DNA of 64,000 bases, from assembly GCF_030160015.1 (NCBI RefSeq), contig NZ_BSNN01000002.1:558001-622000 (forward strand). Reading direction: 5' to 3'. Below are positions 1 to 11,797 of this stretch, piece after piece; positions within the stretch are counted from its first letter, which is position 1; each line of letters starts with the position of its first letter. This DNA is from Amylibacter marinus. GTDB lineage: Bacteria; Pseudomonadota; Alphaproteobacteria; Rhodobacterales; Rhodobacteraceae. The notes under the pieces are model-generated. The model was not told the DNA's origin and ran no database searches. It saw only the letters and a list, made by a program, of their open reading frames with translations. A program made the position numbers and the translations under genes.

Positions 1-2328
1 TTTGGCATCGGCCGCAGTGCCAGCACCGCCCATGGCCACGGCCTTGCGCAGATCCGATACTTCGCCCTGAAGCGCACGACGTTCATCCATTAACCCCTGA
101 ATACGCACAGATATCTCTTCGGGCTTAGCCTTCAGCAACCCTGCCACATCGGCCAATACCGTGGCCTGCTCTGCCTGATGCGCCTGTGCTGCGCGCCCTG
201 TCAGCGCCTCGATCCGGCGCACACCAGAGGCAGATGCCCCCTCTGTGGTTAGGATAAAGCTACCAATCTCACCCGTTTGCGCCACATGGGTACCACCACA
301 TAGCTCTAGCGAATAGGTATTCTTATCCAACCCCTTATTCGATCCATCCTGAACCCCCATGGAAACCACACGCACCTCGTCGCCATACTTCTCGCCAAAC
401 AGCGCCTGCGCACCCAATGCACGCGCATCATCTGGTGTCATAATGCGGGTTTCCACCTTAGAGTTCTGGCGAATATAATCGTTCACCTCGCGCTCTACTT
501 CTGCAATCTCTGCGGTGCTCATCGCCTTGGAATGGCTGAAATCAAAGCGCAGGCGATCCGCCGCGTTCAATGAGCCACGCTGTGCCACATGGGTGCCCAA
601 GACATTGCGCAGGGCCTCGTTCAGCAGGTGCGTTGCGGAATGGCTATTTCGAATTCCTGTGCGATTGGAATGATCCACCGCCAGCTCGGCCACGTCTTGG
701 GTCGATATTACCCCCTCACGCACAGTGCCAATATGTACAAAAATACCCGCCTTCTTTTTCACATCGGAAACTGAAACCGCCGCCCCATCAAAGCTGATGG
801 TGCCCATATCGCCAATCTGGCCACCGCTTTCGCCATAAAACGGGGTCTGGTTGAACACCAACATCACCTTGTCGCCCTTGGTGGCGGTGGGGCTTAATGC
901 GCCATCTTTAACAATCGCGATTAACTGCGCCTCGGCACTTTCAGTGTCATAGCCCAAGAAATCTGTGGTGCCATGCTCTTCGGCCACATCAAACCAGATG
1001 CTTTCGTCCGCTGCATCCCCAGATCCGGCCCATGCGGCGCGCGCCTTGGCCTTTTGCTCGGCCATTGCCGCATCAAACCCATCCGTATCAACGCTCACAC
1101 CCTTTTCACGTACGGCATCCTGTGTCAGATCCAGCGGAAACCCATAGGTGTCATACAGTTTAAATGCCGCGCTACCAGACAGAGCCTGTCCCTCGGACAA
1201 GCCGGCCAATTCATCATCTAATAGGCGCAGGCCACGGTCTAACGTGGTTTTGAATCGCGTCTCTTCTAATAGCAAGCTTTCCTCGATCATCGCCTGTGCT
1301 TGGGTCAATTCGGGATAGGCCTGGCCCATCTGTTTCACCAGCGCAGGCACCAATTGATGCATCACCGGATCTTTGGCCCCCAGCAGATGCGCATGGCGCA
1401 TGGCGCGACGCATGATGCGACGCAATACGTAGCCCCGCCCCTCGCTGGACGGTAAAACACCATCAGCAATCAAAAAAGAGGTTGAACGCAGATGGTCCGC
1501 GATCACGCGGTGATGTACATTTTGATCGCCATATGGGTCAACACCCGTTGCATGGGCCGATGCCTCAATCAAATCTTTCATTAGATCGGTATCATAATTG
1601 TCATGGCTGCCCTGTAACAAGGCCGCGATACGCTCCAACCCCATGCCAGTATCGATCGATTGCATTTCCAATGGTTTCAACGACCCATCTGCAAACTGTT
1701 CGTTCTGCATGAAAACCACGTTCCAGATTTCGATGAAGCGATCCCCATCTTCCTCGGGTGATCCAGGAGGGCCACCCCAAATATGCTCGCCGTGATCATA
1801 GAAAATCTCGGTGCAAGGCCCACAAGGCCCGGTAGGCCCCATGCGCCAAAAATTGTCGTCCGTGGCAATGCGGATGATGCGATCATCTGGCAGACCAGCA
1901 TATTTCTTCCAAATATTCGCGGCCTCGTCATCGGTGTGATACACGGTGACATATAGGCGATCCTTATCAATCCCAAAGTCCTTGGTGATCAAATCCCACG
2001 CAAATGATATGGCCTCTTCCTTGAAATAATTGCCAAAGGAAAAATTGCCCAACATCTCGAAAAATGTATGATGGCGCGCGGTATAGCCAACATTGTCCAA
2101 ATCATTGTGTTTGCCACCGGCGCGCACACATTTCTGGGCTGTGGTGGCACGCTGATAGTCACGGGTTTCTTGGCCCAAGAATAGGTTCTTAAACTGTACC
2201 ATCCCGGAATTCACAAACATCAATGTGGGATCATTGCGCGGGATCAGCGGCGAACTCTCTACAATTTCATGCCCATTTTTTCCGAAAAAGTCCAAAAACG
2301 TGGACCGAATATCATTAACGCTAGCCAT
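1..2328 (-). CDS. alaS: Alanyl-tRNA synthetase, C-terminal end cut off by the window edge
   Basis: Class II synthetase that charges tRNA-Ala with alanine and edits mischarged Ser/Gly. The start is the ATG whose complement ends at 2328 ([15 protein letters not shown]), and 776 codons run open to the left edge; full-length enzymes have about 880 residues, so roughly the last 100 residues of the C-Ala region are outside. Motif 2/3-type sequence is visible ([15 protein letters not shown], then [13 protein letters not shown]). The editing domain shows its zinc ligands HSATH and CGGTH. It lies downstream of recA on the same strand, a common alphaproteobacterial order, but a terminator sits between the two. 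Nothing is unusual apart from the truncation by the window. Confidence 0.97.
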   Translation of the reverse strand, partial: MASVNDIRSTFLDFFGKNGHEIVESSPLIPRNDPTLMFVNSGMVQFKNLFLGQETRDYQRATTAQKCVRAGGKHNDLDNVGYTARHHTFFEMLGNFSFGNYFKEEAISFAWDLITKDFGIDKDRLYVTVYHTDDEAANIWKKYAGLPDDRIIRIATDDNFWRMGPTGPCGPCTEIFYDHGEHIWGGPPGSPEEDGDRFIEIWNVVFMQNEQFADGSLKPLEMQSIDTGMGLERIAALLQGSHDNYDTDLMKDLIEASAHATGVDPYGDQNVHHRVIADHLRSTSFLIADGVLPSSEGRGYVLRRIMRRAMRHAHLLGAKDPVMHQLVPALVKQMGQAYPELTQAQAMIEESLLLEETRFKTTLDRGLRLLDDELAGLSEGQALSGSAAFKLYDTYGFPLDLTQDAVREKGVSVDTDGFDAAMAEQKAKARAAWAGSGDAADESIWFDVAEEHGTTDFLGYDTESAEAQLIAIVKDGALSPTATKGDKVMLVFNQTPFYGESGGQIGDMGTISFDGAAVSVSDVKKKAGIFVHIGTVREGVISTQDVAELAVDHSNRTGIRNSHSATHLLNEALRNVLGTHVAQRGSLNAADRLRFDFSHSKAMSTAEIAEVEREVNDYIRQNSKVETRIMTPDDARALGAQALFGEKYGDEVRVVSMGVQDGSNKGLDKNTYSLELCGGTHVAQTGEIGSFILTTEGASASGVRRIEALTGRAAQAHQAEQATVLADVAGLLKAKPEEISVRIQGLMDERRALQGEVSDLRKAVAMGGAGTAADAK

Positions 2329-2390
2329 TTTTCTGCCTTGAAACCTGTTGTTTTCACAGGTTTACCCCCGCGCCAGCGTACTGTCCACAG

Positions 2391-2422
2391 GCAAAGAAAA
2401 AGCACGGATAATTTTCCGTGCT
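2391..2422 (-). terminator. Rho-independent terminator of recA
   Basis: Read on the minus strand, AGCACGGA pairs with TCCGTGCT (2401-2422) around a 6-nt loop, followed directly by a T-rich run (complement of 2391-2400). It lies 28 nt after the recA stop, so alaS probably needs its own promoter in the 60 nt that remain. Confidence 0.85.
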
Positions 2423-2449
2423 CTTGTCAAATCTATTGGGTAACTTAGC

Positions 2450-3532
2450 CTAGTCGACCACAGCGTCGCTGTCATCCATGGCATCAGCGACGGGTTCGGG
2501 CATATCAAACTCCAAACCATGGGCCGCGCGGATCTTATCCTCAATCTCATAAGCAATTTGCGGATTATCCTTTAGGAAGGTTTTGGCATTCTCTCGCCCC
2601 TGCCCAACACGCTCGTCACCATAAGAGAACCACGAACCCGACTTATCGATAATCCCAGCCTTCACACCCAGATCGATCAATTCACCACGCTTGGAAATAC
2701 CCTCGCCATACATGATATCAAATTCCACTTGCTTGAACGGTGGCGAGACCTTGTTCTTTACAACCTTCACCCGCGTGGCATTGCCCACGATCTCATCGCG
2801 ATCCTTGATCGCGCCAATGCGGCGAATATCCAGACGAACGGACGAGTAAAATTTCAGTGCATTACCGCCAGAGGTCGTCTCTGGTGAGCCGAACATGACG
2901 CCAATTTTCATCCGAATTTGGTTGATGAAAATAACCATACAGCCGGATTTTGCGATCGATCCCGTTAGTTTGCGCATGGCCTGAGACATCAAACGCGCCT
3001 GCGCGCCAACCTGATGATCCCCCATGTCACCCTCTAATTCCGCCTTGGGCGTTAGGGCCGCAACAGAATCGACCACCACCATAGATACAGCACCAGAACG
3101 CACCAATGTATCCGTGATTTCCAATGCCTGTTCACCAGCATCTGGCTGTGAAATCAACAACTCGTCAATGTTCACTCCCAATTTACGGGCATAGGCCGGG
3201 TCAAGGGCATGCTCGGCATCCACAAAGGCACAAATGCCACCCTTTTTCTGCTCTTCTGCAATGGCATGTAGGGTCAATGTCGTCTTACCAGAGCTTTCAG
3301 GGCCGTAGATTTCAATAATCCGTCCCTTAGGCAGACCACCAATTCCAAGGGCAATGTCCAAACCGATAGATCCGGTCGAGGTCGCCTCGACATCCATGCG
3401 CGCACTATCGTCGCCCAATTTCATAATGGAACCTTTACCAAACTGGCGTTCAATCTGGCCCAATGCCGATTCCAATGCTTTATCTTTGTCCATATTGCGC
3501 TTTCCGCCAAAATCCAAAAGAGTCGATGCCAT
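2450..3532 (-). CDS. recA: Recombinase A
   Basis: ATP-dependent strand-exchange protein, 360 aa, that also stimulates LexA self-cleavage. The Walker A motif GPESSGKT lies near residue 80, and the sequence is continuous through the L1/L2 DNA-binding loops ([23 protein letters not shown]) to an acidic C-terminus ([11 protein letters not shown]), all typical of RecA. I keep the first ATG because AAGGAG (complement of 3540-3546) precedes it by about 6 nt. A second ATG 13 codons in ([13 protein letters not shown]) matches where many RecA proteins begin, so the 13-residue leader may be dispensable. Upstream lie a recognisable promoter and an SOS box. The neighbour downstream is alaS. Confidence 0.98.
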   Translation of the reverse strand: MASTLLDFGGKRNMDKDKALESALGQIERQFGKGSIMKLGDDSARMDVEATSTGSIGLDIALGIGGLPKGRIIEIYGPESSGKTTLTLHAIAEEQKKGGICAFVDAEHALDPAYARKLGVNIDELLISQPDAGEQALEITDTLVRSGAVSMVVVDSVAALTPKAELEGDMGDHQVGAQARLMSQAMRKLTGSIAKSGCMVIFINQIRMKIGVMFGSPETTSGGNALKFYSSVRLDIRRIGAIKDRDEIVGNATRVKVVKNKVSPPFKQVEFDIMYGEGISKRGELIDLGVKAGIIDKSGSWFSYGDERVGQGRENAKTFLKDNPQIAYEIEDKIRAAHGLEFDMPEPVADAMDDSDAVVD

Positions 3533-3579
3533 GGTTTATCTCCTTATTTCACATCTTCCGCAATCGTTAAGGTGCGGAT

Positions 3580-3594
3580 GTTCGCCTGTTGTTC
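3580..3594 (-). promoter_or_regulatory. LexA (SOS) box of recA
   Basis: The plus strand reads GTTCGCCTGTTGTTC, an exact match to the alphaproteobacterial LexA operator GTTC-N7-GTTC. It lies 48 nt upstream of the recA start and 7 nt downstream of the predicted -10 element, so LexA bound here would overlap the transcription start. Confidence 0.85.
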
Positions 3595-3601
3595 TATTTT
3601 T

Positions 3602-3630
3602 CTTATGAGACCAAAAAGAGAACATATCAA
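3602..3630 (-). promoter_or_regulatory. Predicted sigma-70-type promoter of recA
   Basis: On the minus strand, -35 TTGATA (complement of 3625-3630) and -10 CATAAG (complement of 3602-3607) are separated by 17 nt. The position directly upstream of the SOS box supports the assignment; the -10 matches 4 of 6 consensus bases. Confidence 0.55.
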
Positions 3631-3724
3631 GAAAAAATTTACTTTCTTTACTCTGCAAGAAGACCCTTTCGAAAAGGTAAAACTTTATATAAAATCGAAG
3701 CAAAACAGGTGACACCAATCTATC

Positions 3725-4312
3725 ATGTTGATTTTTCTACAAAAAAAGCTTGTTCTTTTCGCCACACCCAAGACCGGCTCAACCGCATTACACACCGCTC
3801 TTGCTGGCAAAAGTGATATTTTATTTAAAAATGCGCCCGCCGCTAAACATATATCCCCCCAACGCTACAGCAAAACCATGCAACCCTTGGTCGAAGATTT
3901 GGCCAAAGGTACCTGCGAAACGCTGGCTGTTATTCGTGAACCACTAGACTGGCTGGGCAGCTGGTATCGCTATCGCAGCCGCGCTGCCCTATCAGGGCAC
4001 CAAAACAGCACCGCCGATATCAGCTATGATCAGTTTGTAGCAGATTACCTATCGGATAAACGTCCACCGCACGCCGCAGTTGGTTCTCAAGCCAATTTCC
4101 TGTCATGTACGCCAGATTACCTATGGCGCTATGATTGTATGAATAGCCTCAGCATTTTCCTGTCACTGCGCCTCGAGCACCGCTTTGATCTGCAACAAAT
4201 GAATGTATCACCAATAAAAACTCTGCGTCTAAGCCCGAACAACACCGCCGCGCTACGGGATTACTTTAAACCGGATCTAGACCTTTATGAAACAGCAATC
4301 AGTGACAGTTAA
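3725..4312 (+). CDS. Sulfotransferase-family protein
   Basis: A 195-aa protein divergent from recA. Residues 13-22 read ATPKTGSTAL, the 5'-phosphosulfate-binding loop of PAPS-dependent sulfotransferases, and IREPLDWLGSWYRYRSR near residues 70-85 resembles the 3'-phosphate-binding strand (R..P..W..S). The protein is shorter than most sulfotransferases and lacks an obvious signal peptide. By inference it transfers sulfate to a small cytosolic or envelope acceptor; the substrate cannot be told. The start has only a weak AGGTGA 12 nt upstream. Its stop overlaps the stop of the convergent cckA by 4 nt. Confidence 0.65.
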   Translation: MLIFLQKKLVLFATPKTGSTALHTALAGKSDILFKNAPAAKHISPQRYSKTMQPLVEDLAKGTCETLAVIREPLDWLGSWYRYRSRAALSGHQNSTADISYDQFVADYLSDKRPPHAAVGSQANFLSCTPDYLWRYDCMNSLSIFLSLRLEHRFDLQQMNVSPIKTLRLSPNNTAALRDYFKPDLDLYETAISDS

Positions 4313-6057
4313 CGCGGTCGCTCATCGCTTTGCGCCGCCTCGCCCACCGTTTGAATAAGCGCCTTAAGCGAATAGGGCTTGGGTAAGAAGGTCACATCCT
4401 TCATCTTTTCCCATTGATCCGATAGCGCCTCCTCGGCGTAACCAGATACAAAAATCACCTTGGCGGTCATATTCTCTTCTTGGGCCTGTTGCACCCAGGT
4501 GGGGCCATCCATATCTGGCATGATCACATCAGAAACAACCACATCAAAATTGCCGTCATATTGCGCGATCCGCTCTAGGGCCTCTTTGCCACTGGCAGCG
4601 GTAGATAAAACCACCCCCTGCGCCTGAAGAGCACGCGTAGATACCGCCCGAACCGAATCCTCATCTTCGACCAACAGAACTCGCAAACCAGCCAAGCTGG
4701 TGATTTGCTCGCGCTTTTCATGTACCTGTTGCGAGGCCTGAACCACGGCAGGATCCGCAATAGGTAAATACAGCGTGAATGTCGTGCCTACATTTACAGC
4801 GCTATCCACAAAGATATAGCCCCCCGTTTGCTTCATGATACCATAGGCCATCGACAGCCCAAGCCCCGTGCCCTTGCCCACTTCTTTGGTGCTGAAGAAC
4901 GGCTCAAACACTTTGTGTAATTCACTGTTGGGTATTCCAATGCCCTGATCCTCGACTTGGATCACCACATAGTTTCCGGCTAAAATACGCACATTGCCCC
5001 GTATCTCATCATGGCTCAGCTCTACCTTAGAGCTACGTAGATGTATTTCACCGCCCTCAGGCATGGCATCGCGCGAGTTTACGATCAGATTCATAATCAC
5101 CTGTTCCAGCTGACGCCCATCCACAAATGCCAAGGGCAAATTCTTCTGTTGGTCAAAGTTCAGGGTGATTTTCTCGCCAACCAAGCGATTTAACAAATGC
5201 GTTAGATCAGACAGTGTCTCGTTCACCTGAATAACACTGGGGCGCAGGGTTTGCTTACGCGAATAAGCCAGCAGTTGCCCCACCAAGGCCGCCGCACGAT
5301 TGGCGTTAGAGCTGATCTGCATCAAATCCCCATAATCGCTATCACCCTTTTCATGGCGCAACATTAAAAAATCGCAGTAGCCCGAAATCGCTGTGAGCAG
5401 ATTGTTAAAATCATGGGCAACCCCCCCCGCCAGCTGACCAATGGCCTGCATCTTTTGGCTTTGTACAAACTGCGCCTCCATGGATTTCAGCTCTGTCGCA
5501 TCGGTGATCACCGCGGTTGTTTCAGGGCCACTTTCCCCCATCACATTCAAAATTTGAATTTGTAAATACACATCCCCGCATCGCCGCTTTGCCAATGCAA
5601 ATTCCGATTTTTGAACGTTTTTGTTTTGGCGAATATTCTGCACCCACTGATTAACAGATCGCCCCATCCCTTCGACCAGATCGCTCAAATATGGGTCTTC
5701 ACCCTCTTCAATCTTTAACAGCTCGCGCGCGGATCGATTGGGGCCATACACACGCCCATTGACGGAAATGCGTAACAGGGCGATGGGTAATTCATCTAGC
5801 GCAGACTCGTTGACGGGCTTACGTAGCCTGAAAATATCCTGAAACACTCTCGGGCTGAATAATTTTCGATCAATACGCAGGCCCTGCGCAATTAGGCCCA
5901 CCGCATAGAACACCCCAAATGTTACCAGCGCTATGTGAATTTCATGCGGTACGACACCATAGGAGAATATCGCAAGTGCGCAAAACGACAGCCCCAGAAC
6001 AAACTGTGGCGTCACATAATCGAACAAGCGTCCTGAAAAAGATCTGTTAAAACTCAT
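4309..6057 (-). CDS. cckA: Hybrid sensor histidine kinase, CckA-like cell-cycle kinase
   Basis: A 582-aa membrane-bound hybrid kinase. Two hydrophobic segments occupy about residues 18-57, a PAS-like region 85-190, HisKA with the phospho-acceptor H215 in GGVAHDFNNLL, then an HATPase domain (NLIVNSRDAMPEGG; EDQGIGI; GTGLGLSM) and a C-terminal receiver from about residue 455 with its aspartate in VVSDVIMPDMDG. This layout is that of CckA, which through ChpT controls CtrA phosphorylation in alphaproteobacteria. The protein is shorter than some CckA proteins, with a single clear PAS region. It is the last gene of a leftward run after rsmB, 54 nt away, and a CtrA-like box lies in that gap. The family call is firm; orthology to CckA is inferred from domain order and context. 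Confidence 0.85.
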   Translation of the reverse strand: MSFNRSFSGRLFDYVTPQFVLGLSFCALAIFSYGVVPHEIHIALVTFGVFYAVGLIAQGLRIDRKLFSPRVFQDIFRLRKPVNESALDELPIALLRISVNGRVYGPNRSARELLKIEEGEDPYLSDLVEGMGRSVNQWVQNIRQNKNVQKSEFALAKRRCGDVYLQIQILNVMGESGPETTAVITDATELKSMEAQFVQSQKMQAIGQLAGGVAHDFNNLLTAISGYCDFLMLRHEKGDSDYGDLMQISSNANRAAALVGQLLAYSRKQTLRPSVIQVNETLSDLTHLLNRLVGEKITLNFDQQKNLPLAFVDGRQLEQVIMNLIVNSRDAMPEGGEIHLRSSKVELSHDEIRGNVRILAGNYVVIQVEDQGIGIPNSELHKVFEPFFSTKEVGKGTGLGLSMAYGIMKQTGGYIFVDSAVNVGTTFTLYLPIADPAVVQASQQVHEKREQITSLAGLRVLLVEDEDSVRAVSTRALQAQGVVLSTAASGKEALERIAQYDGNFDVVVSDVIMPDMDGPTWVQQAQEENMTAKVIFVSGYAEEALSDQWEKMKDVTFLPKPYSLKALIQTVGEAAQSDERPR

Positions 6058-6079
6058 ACGCCTACCAAACGCAACTCCC

Positions 6080-6094
6080 CTAACAAAAGGTTAA
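6080..6094 (-). promoter_or_regulatory. Possible CtrA-binding box upstream of cckA
   Basis: The minus strand reads TTAACCTTTTGTTAG, one base away from the CtrA consensus TTAA-N7-TTAA. It is centred about 30 nt upstream of the cckA ATG in the rsmB-cckA gap. It suggests feedback from CtrA onto its own kinase, but a single near-match in A/T-rich sequence is weak evidence. Confidence 0.35.
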
Positions 6095-6111
6095 CAGATA
6101 TCAAGTTCAAT

Positions 6112-7286
6112 TCAAGGTTGCGAAACTTTTCCTAGGATTGCGACGAAAAAACCATCACTTTGCGCGCCCAATTTCATCCGCTCTTGGCGTATTACCTGCC
6201 ACTGAGGGTTTTCCGCCAAAAACTGTACAATCTGCGCTTCGTTTTCTTGGTCAAACAACGAACATGTCGCATAGGCCAGTGTCCCACCCGCGGCAACCAA
6301 TCCGCTGGCTTCTGCAAGGATTTGGCTCTGAATACCCGTTAGTTCACTCAGCTTTTCAGGGCTCAGCTTCCATCTTGCATCCGGTGTGCGCCGCCAACTG
6401 CCACTGCCCGAACAGGGCACATCGAGCAAAACCAGATCAAAGACATCCCCCCCGCCAACAGGGGATTTTTTCAGCACTTTTATCTCGGCCTTGGCGCGTT
6501 TTGCCCGCAATGCTAGATCATCCATTCTTTGCGGTGCAATATCATAGGCGAAAATCTTCCTATCTGTACCAAGTGACGCGATCGCCAGCGACTTACCTCC
6601 ACCGCCCGCGCATAAATCCAGAACTTTTGCACCAGATTCGATGGGTAACATATCTACCAACAGCTGCGAACCGGCGTCCTGTAGCTCGATCCCCCCGCGC
6701 AGATAAATCTCTGTTTGAGGGATTTTACGCGTTTGCCCAATAACCCTTAAACCCGCAGAGGTATAATCTAAAATCTCGGTCTCGATCCCCTCGGATAACA
6801 GCTCTGCCTGCGCATCCAGACGGGAAATCTGCGATAGATTAACCCGCAGATCAATTGGCGCGCGCTTGGCAAAAACCGCACGGCTTTCAATCGTGCCCTC
6901 TGGCACCATGGGCACAATCCAATCAGGCAGATTCATCTCTTCACCTGCGCTGATTTCTGGCCTGTCACGGCCCAAAATCGCCCGCTCTACCGCATCAATT
7001 TGCACGGGCGCATAACCCTCACCGCTAAACACCGCCCCCAAATCGCCGCCCTGTTGCAAGACATAGCCCATCAAAATACCGCGTGGCGTATCCAATCCAC
7101 TGGTATGGGCATAGCTGCGCAGATTGCGCAAACAGTCAAAGGTGATGTCGCGTACCGCCGCACGATCCTTGGATCCCGCAAAGCGGTTGGCGCGCCCCCA
7201 TGCCGTCAGCTCTTTCTCTGCGGGCGCACCAGCTGTGATACGCCCCAAAATATCAATCGCAGCGGCAACTCTGGCATTTGGTGTCA

Positions 7287-7287
<1 letters not shown>
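6112..7287 (-). CDS. rsmB: RsmB/NOP-family RNA (cytosine-5) methyltransferase
   Basis: SAM-dependent m5C methyltransferase, 391 aa, probably acting on 16S rRNA. An N-terminal NusB/RsmB-like helical region is followed by a class I fold: SAM-binding VLDLCAGGGGKSLAIA near residue 225, motif IV DVPCSGSGSWRRTPDARW and motif VI ATCSLFDQENE, with the two catalytic-type cysteines of this family (PC and TC). The ATG shares one base with the guaB stop (TAATG), so translation is probably coupled to guaB. The target site is inferred from the family; other RsmB/RsmF-type substrates are possible. Confidence 0.88.
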
Positions 7288-8777
<1,490 letters not shown>

Positions 8778-8882
8778 CTATCTCATGAGATGAGGCAAAT
8801 TGAAAGGGTTATTTTGACCATCAGCAGATAGTTTAGAGGATCGATCCCCCACCAAGAACAACCTCCACAAGCATCACGCCCG

Positions 8883-9839
8883 CTACTCTCGGATTTTATG
8901 CGAGAATTCCTCCGCCCCCGTCACCGCATCCGCACGCGCATTGATCCGCGCCCGCGCGCGCACATCCCCCAGCGGCGCGTCCCAATCCAACATGTCGCGT
9001 TTCTCAAACATCTCAGGCAGATCACCAGAGACAAGAATGCTCTTGTCAAAGCGCACATCAGGGCGAAATTGTTTCACCAGCGCATAAACCACCGTAGTGC
9101 AATTCGCCGTAATCGTGTGATAAAATTCTGGCGTACCCGCCAGCTGATTGGCGCGTTCCACATAGGCCTTAAACAAGTCAATGCGATCCTCTAGCGTGGT
9201 CTTTATCGGGTACAGATATACCTCCTCGCGCGGGTCGCGCACGCTGGTGCGTAGGCGCACAATATCGCGCTCGGTAGCCGCAACAAAGGCCAGCTCGTAC
9301 TCTTTGAAAAATCCACCAATTGTCGAAAACTCTTGGCCAACCTGCTTGCGAATTTCCACAGAGAACGTAACATATCGCCCATCCTGAAACCCAAAGGATA
9401 CCAAAGTATGCGCAATACGCGGACTGTCCCAATAAGACAGGATAACATCCACCGAGGCGATCTCGCTCAGGCGAAAATCATCGTCATACCAGCGCGCATT
9501 GACCGTACCATCCGCCTGCCAGTCAAAATCACGGATGTTGTGCAACCGCACGATATCGCCCTCTATCTGCCCCGTAACCGTATGGCGAAGCGCCTCTTGC
9601 CAGTTCAGATCAAGGCGCGGCTCTATGCGGATCCACCAAATGCATAGCACCACACTGGCCAGAGCAAATCCAATCCAAAACCGAAAATCAGCGCTGTAAA
9701 CACCCCAAATGGCCGCTAACGCCAAGATCCCATAGAGCACCCCCAGCACAGGTAGGCCGCGGAACCAAATCGCCCCAAAGCCCCAAAATGCAAGCACCGC
9801 TATTCCCAGCGCAATCAGCAATCCCATCGCAATCCGCAA
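8883..9839 (-). CDS. DUF4105 membrane protein
   Basis: A 318-aa protein with three hydrophobic segments in residues 1-72 and a large soluble domain that, by the family, faces the periplasm. The middle part contains the DUF4105 hallmarks: YWDSPRIAHTLVSFGF, SVEIRKQVGQEFSTIGGFFKEYEL and YHTITANCTTVVYAL. The invariant-looking Cys/Asn and His residues suggest a hydrolase- or peptidase-like fold related to the N-terminal domain of Lnb, but no activity is established. It starts 9 nt after rlmE and belongs to the ppx-rlmE run; a 141-nt gap separates it from guaB. Confidence 0.7.
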   Translation of the reverse strand: MRIAMGLLIALGIAVLAFWGFGAIWFRGLPVLGVLYGILALAAIWGVYSADFRFWIGFALASVVLCIWWIRIEPRLDLNWQEALRHTVTGQIEGDIVRLHNIRDFDWQADGTVNARWYDDDFRLSEIASVDVILSYWDSPRIAHTLVSFGFQDGRYVTFSVEIRKQVGQEFSTIGGFFKEYELAFVAATERDIVRLRTSVRDPREEVYLYPIKTTLEDRIDLFKAYVERANQLAGTPEFYHTITANCTTVVYALVKQFRPDVRFDKSILVSGDLPEMFEKRDMLDWDAPLGDVRARARINARADAVTGAEEFSHKIRE

Positions 9840-9848
9840 ACCTTAGCT

Positions 9849-10559
9849 TCAGCCCCTAAACCCAGTTGCAACAACAAATTTCTCAGAACTGTCCGCGCGC
9901 GAGGCCGGGGGCTTTATGTTCACCACCTTGGTGAATTTCTGCTTTAGAATTTTTTGCAATTCCCCCTCGGCACCACCGGCCAAGACCTTGGCCACAAATG
10001 TGCCGCCCTCTTCTAATACATCAAATGAAAAATAGGCCGCCGCTTCGCACAAAGCCATGATTTTTAGATGATCCGTTTGCTTATGCCCCGTAGAGGATGC
10101 CGCCATATCTGACATCACCACATCCGCATTGCCACCCAACCAATCCTTCACCTTTTGATCTGCGCCATAATCCAGAAAATCCAGCACATGCAATTCGCAG
10201 CCTTCAATCGGGTCGACCTCTTGCAAATCAACGCCCAATATTGTGCCGACCTTCTTGCCTTGGCGGGCACCATCTGCATTTACCCGCTGAACGGCAACCT
10301 GACACCAACCACCAGGTGCACAGCCCAAATCCACCACCCGTGCACCAGGCACGAGAAACCGGAATTTGTCATCCAGCTCTAGGATTTTATAGGCGGCGCG
10401 CCCGCGATAACCATCCTTTTGGGCCCGCACCACATAGGGGTCATTCAACTGGCGCTTTAGCCATAATGTAGACGACAACTTGCGCCCCTTGGCCGATTTC
10501 ACCCGTACCTGTAAATCGCGCTGGCCGCGGCCAGATGTGTTTTTCTTTTTCTGCACCAT
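9849..10559 (-). CDS. rlmE: 23S rRNA (uridine-2'-O-)-methyltransferase RlmE (FtsJ)
   Basis: A 236-aa methyltransferase that 2'-O-methylates the A-loop uridine of 23S rRNA (U2552 in E. coli). The core shows [14 protein letters not shown]-type sequence (here [14 protein letters not shown]), SAM motif [34 protein letters not shown] and a K in FVAKVLAGG, which together supply the K-D-K-E tetrad. A basic N-terminal extension of about 35 residues precedes the fold. It is separated from ppx by 9 nt, so they are probably cotranscribed. Confidence 0.95.
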   Translation of the reverse strand: MVQKKKNTSGRGQRDLQVRVKSAKGRKLSSTLWLKRQLNDPYVVRAQKDGYRGRAAYKILELDDKFRFLVPGARVVDLGCAPGGWCQVAVQRVNADGARQGKKVGTILGVDLQEVDPIEGCELHVLDFLDYGADQKVKDWLGGNADVVMSDMAASSTGHKQTDHLKIMALCEAAAYFSFDVLEEGGTFVAKVLAGGAEGELQKILKQKFTKVVNIKPPASRADSSEKFVVATGFRG

Positions 10560-10568
10560 GATGTGCCC

Positions 10569-11675
10569 CTATCTTAGATGGCCGTCGGCAACCATCAAGG
10601 AATATAAAATGCCCTCGCGCAAACCGCGATCTGCTACCGTTAGTAGATCGGTTGGCCAGACCCGCAAAACCGCCTGTAAAATCGCGGCCCCAGACATGAT
10701 CAGCTCTATGCGCCCTGCCCCAATGGCAGTATTCGCAGCCCGCCACTTCGGCCCCCCCACCAAATAGCGCTCGATCTCGGCCTCAACTTGCTCGGATGTC
10801 ATCTCGTAACCATCCACTTTGCCCCGATCATAGCGCCGCAATTTCATATAGGAAGCGGCAATGGTTGTCACGGTACCAGATGTGCCAATAATCTGAAATT
10901 TTGGCAAAATCTTATCGCGATCTTCTTCGCCATAGGGGCCAAACTGTGCGATATACTCTTCGAAATACCACGACATCATCGCATAGCGCGCCTTGTCGCC
11001 GTCAACATCGCTGAATTGCTCGCGCAATGTCGTTACCCCAAGGGGCACCGAGATCCAATCAACCACACGCATACCGCTCATCTGATCCGGTTGTTTCTTA
11101 GCCTTGTGAATATCGCGTTGAAGGCGCATCAAGGCCCCGCGCCGCGCCTCGGGGCGCACCCCAGAAATATCCAGCCAGACCAGTTCAGTAGACCCGCCAC
11201 CAATATCCAAAACCAAAACCTGCTCGGTACAGGGTTTCACATGGGATGCACTGCCGATAACTGCAAGGCGGGCCTCTTCATGTGGCTTGATCACCTCTAA
11301 CTTCAGACCGGTTTCTTGCTTTACACGCCGGATAAAGTCGCGCCCGTTTTGGGCTTGGCGACAGGCGGCGGTGGCCACCAGACGCATCTTTTTCACGTTG
11401 TGCTTGCGCAATTTCGCCGCACAGATATTCAACGCGCCGATGGTGCGCAAAATTGCCGGTTCGCTCAATCGCCCAGACCGATCTAGTCCTTTTCCCAGAT
11501 AAACGGTTTTTGAAAACGCATCCACCACCTTAAAATCATCGCGGTGCGGGCGCGCAATTAGCATCCGGCAACTGTTTGTGCCCAAATCCAAAGCAGCAAA
11601 CAAATCGCCTTGATTCCGTTTGTTTTTTCCATTTGGAAAATCCAAGACCTTGTTCTGTTCTGCAATTGACTTCAT
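10569..11675 (-). CDS. ppx: Ppx/GppA-family exopolyphosphatase
   Basis: A 368-aa member of the ASKHA fold family hydrolysing polyphosphate and/or pppGpp. The two phosphate-binding loops are visible: ALDLGTNSCRMLIA near residue 28 and LVLDIGGGSTELVWL near residue 150, with a third glycine-rich segment IIGTSGTVTTIAA. It is short compared with E. coli Ppx (about 510 aa), corresponding to the two N-terminal domains only, which is usual in alphaproteobacteria. It is the first gene of the leftward run ppx-rlmE-DUF4105 and is divergent from the C1 module. Confidence 0.9.
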   Translation of the reverse strand: MKSIAEQNKVLDFPNGKNKRNQGDLFAALDLGTNSCRMLIARPHRDDFKVVDAFSKTVYLGKGLDRSGRLSEPAILRTIGALNICAAKLRKHNVKKMRLVATAACRQAQNGRDFIRRVKQETGLKLEVIKPHEEARLAVIGSASHVKPCTEQVLVLDIGGGSTELVWLDISGVRPEARRGALMRLQRDIHKAKKQPDQMSGMRVVDWISVPLGVTTLREQFSDVDGDKARYAMMSWYFEEYIAQFGPYGEEDRDKILPKFQIIGTSGTVTTIAASYMKLRRYDRGKVDGYEMTSEQVEAEIERYLVGGPKWRAANTAIGAGRIELIMSGAAILQAVLRVWPTDLLTVADRGLREGILYSLMVADGHLR

Positions 11676-11797
11676 ACGCCCAGAGTAAGGCCTGCGCCGC
11701 GCTGGCGCAATGGCTCATCCTTCTTGACGAGGGTCTATTTTCATTTAAACCTTCCCAACGGCCCAAAACCACGGCCAAGACAGACAAAGGAACTCCC

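Noticed and set aside
6138-6743. 201-codon plus-strand frame inside rsmB
   Set aside because: Exactly antisense to a well-supported methyltransferase, with low-complexity Pro/Arg/His composition and no ribosome binding site.
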